Source: Planctomycetaceae bacterium (GTDB taxonomy: Bacteria > Planctomycetota > Planctomycetia > Planctomycetales > Planctomycetaceae). From it: DNA of 64,000 nucleotides. Below the pieces are notes generated by a model. The model was given only the letters and a program-made list of their open reading frames with translations, had not been told where the DNA came from and searched no databases. The translations under genes and the position numbers were made by a program. Positions 58,505-64,000 of the stretch are shown in pieces (position 1 is the first letter of the stretch; every line of letters starts with the position of its first letter). The stretch spans positions 1 to 64,000 of the forward strand of contig JAKFWA010000129.1 of NCBI GenBank assembly GCA_021732995.1. The letters are read 5' to 3'.

Positions 58505-59608
58505 ATGAAGAACCTCTATCAACGTTTGCTGCTGTTGATCGCCGGCGCGACGCAGTTGGAGCTGGCCCGGCACGTCCGTTACCTCAAGATGGAGAACGAA
58601 ATCCTCCGCAGCAAACTGCCCAAGCGGGTGCCGGTGACGCCGAAGGAACAGAACCGGTTGGTGAAGTTCGGAGCGAAGCTGGGAAAGGCGCTGAGCGAGC
58701 TGGTGACGATTGTGCATCCCGACACCCTGCGGCGCTGGATTCGTGACTCGCAACAAACGGGCAGGAAGAAGCCCGTGAAGAAGGGCCGCCCGCGGACGCA
58801 GGAGCAAATCCGCGAGTTGATCCTCAAACTGGCCCGTGAGAATGACTGGGGCTACACCCGCATTCTGGGCGAACTCCGCAAGTTGGGGATCAAGGCGGTG
58901 TCGCGGAACACTGTGAAGAACATCCTGAAGGAGAACGGACTGGATCCGCGACCAAAGCGCGGGGCAGGCACCTGGGACGAGTTCCTGAAGATTCATGCCG
59001 CGACGCTGTGGCAATGCGACTTCTACTCGAAGAAGGTGATGACGCTCAAAGGCCTGCGCGATCTGTATCTGCTGATCTTTCTGCACGTGGAGACGCGGCG
59101 GGTGTTCATCGCGCCGGCCACGTATCACCCGAACGAGGCGTGGGTCAAGCAACAGGCCGAAGCGTTTCTGGAGCATACGAAAGAGACCGGCCTCGATACG
59201 GCGCTGGTGATGCACGACCGAGACACGAAATTCACGGCGTCGTTCGATGACGTGCTGAAGGCCGGGCAAGTGAAGGTCCAGAAGACAGCCCACTGTTCAC
59301 CGAACATGGTTGCGTTCGTGGAGCGATTCATCCAGACGCTGCAGCAGGAGTGCCTCGATTACTTCGTGGTGTTCGGCGAGAAGCACATGAACCACCTGGT
59401 TTCGGAGATGGTCGCCCACTACCACGAAGAGCGGCCGCATCAGGCTAAGGAGAACGCCCCGCTCATGCGGGCCTCTTCGGAACCGCCGAAGAAGAAGCCG
59501 AAGGGAAGGAAGGCGTCCGCGCCGCCGGACGTTGTGCCGATCAGTGACATCAAGTGCCAGCAGCGGCTGGGAGGGCTACTGAAGCACTATGAGCGGCGGG
59601 CGGCCTGA
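58505..59608 (+). CDS. Complete integrase-core (rve/DDE) transposase
   Basis: 367 aa from ATG 58505 ([20 protein letters not shown]); an upstream in-frame start at 58451 lies in non-family sequence. An N-terminal helix-turn-helix region includes [18 protein letters not shown], then the HTH_21-like [20 protein letters not shown]. The rve domain has the DDE acid residues in [24 protein letters not shown] and [17 protein letters not shown]-terminal Pro/Lys-rich tail ([10 protein letters not shown]). It appears intact. I could not identify its terminal inverted repeats or a target duplication by eye. It lies in the mobile region after giant gene 2. Confidence 0.88.
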   Translation: MKNLYQRLLLLIAGATQLELARHVRYLKMENEILRSKLPKRVPVTPKEQNRLVKFGAKLGKALSELVTIVHPDTLRRWIRDSQQTGRKKPVKKGRPRTQEQIRELILKLARENDWGYTRILGELRKLGIKAVSRNTVKNILKENGLDPRPKRGAGTWDEFLKIHAATLWQCDFYSKKVMTLKGLRDLYLLIFLHVETRRVFIAPATYHPNEAWVKQQAEAFLEHTKETGLDTALVMHDRDTKFTASFDDVLKAGQVKVQKTAHCSPNMVAFVERFIQTLQQECLDYFVVFGEKHMNHLVSEMVAHYHEERPHQAKENAPLMRASSEPPKKKPKGRKASAPPDVVPISDIKCQQRLGGLLKHYERRAA

Positions 59609-59668
59609 ATCCCGCCAACGCACCGCGAAACCGTTTCATTCATGCGCACTACCGACCCAGCTCAAGTT

Positions 59669-60208
59669 CTAATACTCAATTCCCTGATTCCGGTCCGCGC
59701 TCCAGAAGCGGTTCGCATCCAGCACCGCACTCGCCCCATATCGTCCGATTTCATTTTTGCACAGGACGGCGGGCAGACCGGGATCGCTGGGAATCCGAAT
59801 GAACTTTCCTGCCGGCAGAATGAGGACCGCTTGCAGTTGTTCGGAGCTATGTTCGGCTGCCTGACGCGCTCGCTCGCTGATCCGGCTAAGAGCCTGGCTG
59901 GCGAAGGCATAGTCCAGGGCGGTAGTAGGCAGAGGCTCACGCTGCAGCCGATTGTATTCGCACAGCACTTTGAGTTGCCGCAGACGGCTCTCTTCCCGGT
60001 CAATGTCGGGAGAACCGCGACTGAGTTCGTGCCATGAGCGTCGTTGCAACCTCGGCTTGGTCGCGAGCCAGGCTGTCAGTTTCTGGAAGAGGTCGTCCGG
60101 TAAGTACCACGGCTCACCGTCTTCGCTGAGCAGGTAGATCATCTGATCGATTGCGGAATGGGACATCACGGCTGTCTTTGCTCGAAATCTTCGGAAACTG
60201 CCGGACAC
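59669..60208 (-). CDS. Hypothetical protein, divergent from the recombinase cassette
   Basis: Up to 179 aa; a shorter start at 60166 (MSHSAIDQMIYLLSEDGEPW) looks more natural. Acidic-amphipathic, with YLPDDLFQKLTAWLATKPRL and a middle SRISERARQAAEHSSEQLQ helix; no motif I recognise. It faces away from the four-gene cassette across a gap of about 60-100 nt that contains an inverted repeat, so it may be a regulator or accessory gene of that element, but this is inference. Codon use looks protein-like, though a non-coding frame cannot be fully excluded. Confidence 0.5.
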   Translation of the reverse strand: MSGSFRRFRAKTAVMSHSAIDQMIYLLSEDGEPWYLPDDLFQKLTAWLATKPRLQRRSWHELSRGSPDIDREESRLRQLKVLCEYNRLQREPLPTTALDYAFASQALSRISERARQAAEHSSEQLQAVLILPAGKFIRIPSDPGLPAVLCKNEIGRYGASAVLDANRFWSADRNQGIEY

Positions 60209-60233
60209 GGTTCGATCGGGACCCGCAGGTTAA

Positions 60234-60257
60234 CAGGCAGCCTATTCTTTCTGCCTG
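60234..60257. promoter_or_regulatory. Inverted repeat upstream of the recombinase cassette
   Basis: CAGGCAG (60234-60240) and CTGCCTG (60251-60257) are perfect 7-bp arms 10 nt apart, ending 9 nt before the ATG at 60267 and lying between divergent genes. Candidate operator of the cassette, perhaps bound by the HTH protein encoded at its end. Confidence 0.4.
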
Positions 60258-60266
60258 GTACCGATC

Positions 60267-60512
60267 ATGTCCAACACCCACAACGTGCCCGCTGACGACG
60301 CGCTCCTCTCCGAACTGGCGGAGCTCTTTGCTCGGGGGCTGCTGCGTTTGCGTGCGAATCGACATCGGCTGAATGAGAAGCCGGAATCATCGCGGACATG
60401 CCTTGCTGTTCCTGCGCCCATTGACCTCAGTGTCTCCCTGGGGCGCGGTCGCGCGAGACCTGACTCACGCGACTCGATCACCCCGCAGAAGAAAACACGA
60501 GGTGAACGATGA
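60267..60512 (+). CDS. Small conserved-type protein, first gene of recombinase cassette
   Basis: 81 aa: MSNTHNVPADDALLSELAEL, then FARGLLRLRANRH and a Pro/Arg-rich tail. Proteins of this pattern (short helix with LFARGLLRLR) are, as I recall, commonly found directly upstream of DUF2924 genes in recombinase cassettes; function unknown. Its stop overlaps the DUF2924 start (ATGA), which supports it being translated. Confidence 0.65.
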   Translation: MSNTHNVPADDALLSELAELFARGLLRLRANRHRLNEKPESSRTCLAVPAPIDLSVSLGRGRARPDSRDSITPQKKTRGER

Positions 60513-61009
60513 AATTGAATGTGGAGCAGGAAAACGAATCGCTGCACGCGTTGACCGTCCGCGAACTGCGGCAGCGGTATCTCGAGGTCTTCGGGGATCA
60601 AACCAGAACCGGCAATAGAACATGGCTCATCCGACGGATCCTGTGGCGACTGCAGGCCATTACCGAGGGAGACCTTTCCGAACGAGCGCGACAACGAGCT
60701 GCGGAACTCGCCAACGACGCCGACTTGAGACTGTCCGCGCCCAGAGAACCTTCGAAGCAGACCGTGCCAGTCACTGCCCGCGATTACACCCCGCCGGACG
60801 CTCGGGCGGATACCCGGTTGCCGCTGCCAGGAACTGTGCTGACGAGGGATTACAAAGGGCGGCTGCTCCGGGTGCTCGTCCTCGACAACGGCTTTGAGTT
60901 CGAGGGCGCGCGGTTCCGGTCGCTGAGTGCCGTCGCCAAAGCAGCGACCGGTTCGCACACGAACGGTTATCTATTCTTCCGCCTGGCCGATCAGGGAGCG
61001 CGGCCATGA
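60509..61009 (+). CDS. DUF2924 family protein
   Basis: 166 aa. N-terminal LTVRELRQRYLEVFGDQTR and WLIRRILWRLQA helical part, then LPLPGTVLTRDYKGRLLRVL and FEFEGARFRSLSAVAKAATG with NGYLFFRL, the DUF2924 signature. The family is nearly always next to a large serine recombinase in mobile elements and probably assists it or binds DNA, but its role is not established. A good GAGGTG lies 5 nt upstream. Overlaps both neighbours by ATGA, so the cassette is translationally coupled. Confidence 0.88.
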   Translation: MKLNVEQENESLHALTVRELRQRYLEVFGDQTRTGNRTWLIRRILWRLQAITEGDLSERARQRAAELANDADLRLSAPREPSKQTVPVTARDYTPPDARADTRLPLPGTVLTRDYKGRLLRVLVLDNGFEFEGARFRSLSAVAKAATGSHTNGYLFFRLADQGARP

Positions 61010-62538
61010 TCGCTCGCACCTCGACCGCCAAGGTGATTCGCTGTGCGATCTACACACGGAAGTCGACCGAGGAGGGACTCGACAGCGACTTCAATTCTCT
61101 GGATGCCCAGCGAGAGTCCGGCGAAGCCTTCATCGCCAGTCAACGTCACGAAGGCTGGACCTGCCTGCCGGACGACTACGACGACGGCGGCTTCACCGGG
61201 GGCAACCTGGAACGACCCGCACTGAGACGCCTGTTGAATGACATCGAAGCTGGACGCGTCGATTGCGTCGTGGTCTACAAGGTCGATCGATTGAGCCGGT
61301 CACTACTGGACTTCACCCGCATCATGGAAGTCTTCGACCGCCGCAGTGTGTCGTTCGTTTCCGTGACGCAGCAGTTCAATACCACCCACAGCATGGGCCG
61401 ATTGACGCTCAACATTCTGCTGTCGTTTGCCCAGTTCGAACGAGAGATCATTTCGGAGCGGACGCGCGACAAGATGTCGGCGGCGCGACGGAAGGGTAAG
61501 TACATCGGCGGGACGCCCGTGCTCGGATACGACGTGGATCGTTCCGCCCGGCGGCTGGTGATCAACTCGTTTGAAGCCGAGCAGGTCCGGCAGATCTTCG
61601 ACTTGTATCTGCGGCTGCGTTCGCTGTTGGCCGTGGTTAAGGAACTCCGACAGCGTGGTTGGACCACCAAACGCTGGGTCACTCGAGAAGGACGCGAACG
61701 CGGCGCCAGTCCCTTCAATAAGACGCGCCTGCATCTGCTTCTAACGGGCGTCGTTTACCTCGGACAGGTGCGTCATCAGGGCGAGATTTATGCTGGTGAG
61801 CATCCCGCCATCGTCGATCCCAAGGTCTTTACCCGCGTGCAGCAGCTTCTCGCTGCCAATCGCGTGAATGCTGGTGCCGCTGTGCGTCAGGGTGCCGACG
61901 CCGTGTTGAAAGGCCTGCTGCGGTGTGCTGCGTGCGATTGCGCGATGGTGCCCACACATACCACGAAAGGCGATCGGCGTTATCGGTACTACGTCTGTGC
62001 TCACGCTCAGAAGAATGGTCGGGAAACATGTCCCTCCCGATCGGTGCCAGCCCACGAAATGGAACAGTTCGTCATCGGACGCATTCGGCAGGTCGGCAGC
62101 GATCCCGTATTAATCGCTGCCACAGCGGAAGCACTCGCGTGCCTGTCAGAGCAGCGAATAAAGGAGACCCGGCAGGAAGAGCGAAGACTTGAGGCCGAAC
62201 TAGGGACGTGCCATCAGGAGATGATGCGGCAGGCGAAGGGGCCGGCCAATCCCGATCGTCTCGCCGATCTGCACGAACGCATTGATGAGGCCCGACGGCG
62301 GATCGTCGACCTGCAGACTGAATCCGCAGCCATCGCAACCGGAGCGGTTCCCACCGTGGAGGCGGCTGATGCCATGCGGGAGTTCGATCGATTGTGGAAT
62401 TCTCTGACGACTCGGGAACAGTCACGCGTTCTGCATTTGCTTCTCGATCGGGTCGAGTACGACGGACGTCAGAACACGGTGTCGCTGGTATTTCGCTCGT
62501 CCGGCTTGCCCACCCCGGTGACCTCAGGAATCAACTAA
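61006..62538 (+). CDS. Large serine recombinase
   Basis: 510 aa site-specific recombinase. Resolvase catalytic domain ~10-155 with the nucleophile in IRCAIYTRKST (Ser20 by this start), then NSLDAQRESGEAFI, VVYKVDRLSRSLLDF and the LSFAQFEREIISERTRDKM helix. Recombinase domain ~170-290 (GGTPVLGYDVD; RGASPFNKTRLHLLLTG). Zinc ribbon ~305-350 (CAACDCAM and ETCP), then a coiled-coil (EERRLEAELG) and C-terminal DNA-binding part. All catalytic residues are seen, so it should be active. Third gene of a four-gene coupled cassette. Confidence 0.92.
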   Translation: MIARTSTAKVIRCAIYTRKSTEEGLDSDFNSLDAQRESGEAFIASQRHEGWTCLPDDYDDGGFTGGNLERPALRRLLNDIEAGRVDCVVVYKVDRLSRSLLDFTRIMEVFDRRSVSFVSVTQQFNTTHSMGRLTLNILLSFAQFEREIISERTRDKMSAARRKGKYIGGTPVLGYDVDRSARRLVINSFEAEQVRQIFDLYLRLRSLLAVVKELRQRGWTTKRWVTREGRERGASPFNKTRLHLLLTGVVYLGQVRHQGEIYAGEHPAIVDPKVFTRVQQLLAANRVNAGAAVRQGADAVLKGLLRCAACDCAMVPTHTTKGDRRYRYYVCAHAQKNGRETCPSRSVPAHEMEQFVIGRIRQVGSDPVLIAATAEALACLSEQRIKETRQEERRLEAELGTCHQEMMRQAKGPANPDRLADLHERIDEARRRIVDLQTESAAIATGAVPTVEAADAMREFDRLWNSLTTREQSRVLHLLLDRVEYDGRQNTVSLVFRSSGLPTPVTSGIN

Positions 62539-62934
62539 ATGAACTCTCCAATCATCCTGACAGAGTCGATCCACTTCCGCACCGGACGCCGGTCCCGTCG
62601 TGAAGTGCATACTGGTCTGCCTACCGCCACACCTGTGGGACGTATTCCACGACTTTCAAAACTGATGGCCTTGGCCATTCGTTTCGACGGACTGATCCGT
62701 ACGGGCGACGTCCGGGATTACGCGGAGCTGGCTCGCCTGGGACACGTCACTCGTGCCCGGATCACACAGATCATGAATCTGTTGCACCTGGCTCCGGATA
62801 TTCAGGAAGCATTACTGCACTTGCCTCGCGTCACCACCGGGCGAGATCCCATCTTGCTGCGCGATCTACAGCCCATCGCGGCCGAGCCCGACTGGCGGAA
62901 ACAGCGCACCGTGTGGCGGCAGCTGAACTGTTAA
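62539..62934 (+). CDS. Small HTH protein of the recombinase cassette
   Basis: 131 aa. The C-terminal half carries a KorB/ParB-like helix-turn-helix: YAELARLGHVTRARITQIMN followed by LLHLAPDIQEALLHLP. Start is directly after the recombinase stop (TAAATG), indicating coupling. Likely DNA-binding accessory or repressor of the cassette. The N-terminal 45 residues are basic and unrecognised. The region 62935-63140 after it shows no gene. Confidence 0.75.
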   Translation: MNSPIILTESIHFRTGRRSRREVHTGLPTATPVGRIPRLSKLMALAIRFDGLIRTGDVRDYAELARLGHVTRARITQIMNLLHLAPDIQEALLHLPRVTTGRDPILLRDLQPIAAEPDWRKQRTVWRQLNC

Positions 62935-63140
62935 TTCAGCCCGTAGAGATGTCTCACAACAGTTAACCCAAGGGTAGCCAGGCATCCGAGAGTCAGAGAG
63001 TTGTGGCCAAAATCACGCGGGCAAGAGTCTAACGACTCGGTCCATACGCAATTGATGCCGCTCTCAGGTCGATCTCGCGCCACCGGCGCAAGAGTTTGAG
63101 AATCGGTGTAAAGTCTGCCAGAATCACGCTATAAAACGAA

Positions 63141-63176
63141 AACGCCCGGAGCCATCTGCGTGTGGTTCCGGGCGTT
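63141..63176 (-). terminator. Intrinsic terminator of the tRNA-Asn (minus strand)
   Basis: AACGCCCGGA and TCCGGGCGTT form a perfect 10-bp stem with a 16-nt loop. Read on the minus strand it is followed by TTTTCGTTTTAT. It lies 37 nt after the tRNA fragment's 3' end and looks like the original tRNA terminator retained on the chromosomal side. Confidence 0.8.
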
Positions 63177-63213
63177 AACTTCAGTGCCGTAATCGTTTCG
63201 GCAGTGTGAAGAA

Positions 63214-63260
63214 GCTCCTCCGCTAGGACTCGAACCTAGGACCCAGCGATTAACAGTCGG
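63214..63260 (-). tRNA. tRNA-Asn(GTT) 3' fragment; attachment-site end
   Basis: The minus strand reads ...GACTGTTAATCG (anticodon loop CTGTTAA, anticodon GTT), then a perfect T arm CTAGG-TTCGAGT-CCTAG and the 3' acceptor strand CGGAGGA plus discriminator G; CCA is not encoded. The 5' half (acceptor 5' strand, D arm) is absent from the sequence to the right. This is the classic leftover of integration into the 3' part of a tRNA gene, and an integrase gene starts 175 nt away. Confidence 0.85.
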
Positions 63261-63434
63261 AAGGCTCGAACGTCCATAAAGATGACGCATCTCGATCAAC
63301 TCTGATTTTCTAGGGAAATCCAAGAGTATCACCACTAGTGCAGCCGACTCATTCTGACTAGAAACAACCCACTTCGGTAGCAAATGGGTAGCAAACCTCG
63401 TTTTTTGCTACCGAAGCACTACAGGGATTCTGGA

Positions 63435-64000
63435 ATGACTGAGCGAAGCAAGCCCCGAAAAATCAATCTGACCAAGGCGGCGATCGAGGCTTTGAAGCCA
63501 GAGCCGGGCAAGTTCTACACAGTCAACGACACGAAGCAGGTCGGGCTGTGTGTCCGCGTCATGGCCAGCGGTGCGAAGTACTTCGTCGCCTACAGAAAGG
63601 TTGATGGCAGGCCAGAGCGAAAGACGATCGGCCGCGTCACGGAAGTCACCGTCGAGCAAGCCAGAACGCACGTCATGAAGCTGGGCAGCAGCATTGCAGA
63701 CGGGAAGAACCCGTTCGACGAAAGGAAGAGGAAACGCGAGGAGATGACCGTTGGCGTCCTGGTTCAGAGGTTCATTGAGGAATACTGCAAGCCTCGCAAC
63801 CTGACCTGGAAGAAGGCCGAAAAGATGTACGAGGCGCACCTGAAAGCGCACTGGCACACTAAGAAAGTGAGCGAGATCGACAGCGTCGAAATTCAAGACC
63901 GCTTTCAAAAGATCGGAAAGGACACGCCGATTCAGGCAAACCGAGTCTTGAGCATGGTCTCGAAGATGATGGTCTTTGCGAAGAAGATCGGCGTGGGCCC
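63435..64000 (+). CDS. Tyrosine recombinase/integrase, N-terminal part (runs off window)
   Basis: 188 codons are visible from ATG 63435 (MTERSKPRKINLTKAAIEAL). The N-terminal DUF4102-like arm-binding domain is seen in NDTKQVGLCVRVMASGAKYF and GRPERKTIGRVTEVTVEQAR, then the start of the SAM-like core-binding domain (MTVGVLVQRFIEEYCKPRN; ANRVLSMVSKMMVFAKKIG). The catalytic R-H-R-Y domain lies beyond the window. Integrases of this type insert islands and prophages into tRNA 3' ends, matching the tRNA-Asn fragment just upstream. It marks the left end of an element extending to the right. Confidence 0.92.
   Translation, partial: MTERSKPRKINLTKAAIEALKPEPGKFYTVNDTKQVGLCVRVMASGAKYFVAYRKVDGRPERKTIGRVTEVTVEQARTHVMKLGSSIADGKNPFDERKRKREEMTVGVLVQRFIEEYCKPRNLTWKKAEKMYEAHLKAHWHTKKVSEIDSVEIQDRFQKIGKDTPIQANRVLSMVSKMMVFAKKIGVG

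Noticed and set aside
63408-63908. 166-aa minus-strand open frame at the right end
   Set aside because: It is antisense to the clearly recognisable integrase N-terminus on the plus strand.

Overview
The window looks like a piece of a planctomycete chromosome. The signs are: two giant predicted surface or extracellular proteins that begin with the planctomycete 'LEDRALLA/LENRALLS'-type N-terminal motif; an ECF sigma factor of the planctomycete-rich TIGR02999 type beside the start of a Ser/Thr kinase with a typical planctomycete N-terminus; a WPQWRGP-type PQQ-like propeller protein; and several REP-like hairpin repeats. Assignments rest on my reading of the sequence; no database search was run.

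Layout. 0-1 kb: kinase 5' end and ECF sigma factor on the minus strand, with hairpin repeats between them. 1.36-11.24 kb: giant gene 1 (3,290 aa). 11.2-13.04 kb: a mobile-element graveyard with an IS3-type orfB remnant and a badly frameshifted serine recombinase. 13.06-21.6 kb, minus strand: a compact set in transcription order folE, a 6-pyruvoyl-tetrahydropterin synthase/QueD-like gene, two tiny overlapping membrane proteins, a broken dps, uvsE (UV endonuclease), a TIGR01777 epimerase, an SRPBCC protein, a double-FAS1 protein, a small membrane protein and an SDR-TspO fusion. 21.97-24.48 kb, plus strand: csrA, a MerR/CarH-LitR-like regulator with an altered cobalamin domain, and a PQQ-like propeller protein. 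24.47-25.0 kb: remnants of a pectate-lyase-like gene and an IS3 orfA.

25.37-57.65 kb is a single uninterrupted gene for a protein of about 10,760 residues (roughly 1 MDa). It has a beta-solenoid N-terminal third, RTX blocks, FG-GAP repeats, a P-domain, about six LamG domains, DNRLRE, PA14-like, PKD and six Ig-like modules, and a C-terminal RTX module that is clearly homologous to the end of giant 1. The two giants are therefore paralogous at their C-termini and probably share an export or anchoring route; no secretion apparatus is visible here.

57.8-62.9 kb is mobile DNA: a truncated and a complete rve transposase, a hypothetical gene, then a tightly coupled four-gene cassette (small protein, DUF2924, serine recombinase, HTH protein). 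At 63.1-64 kb there is an intrinsic terminator, the 3' part of a tRNA-Asn (minus strand) and the start of a tyrosine integrase. This is the left end of an integrated element that continues beyond the window, with the intact tRNA-Asn predicted at its far end.

The most system-like part is the 13-23 kb block. A light-regulator-like MerR protein and a translational regulator sit divergently from pterin synthesis genes and a UV-repair endonuclease, plus membrane and extracellular stress proteins. I interpret it as a light/UV-stress stimulon; the regulator's lost cobalamin ligands suggest it may sense something else.
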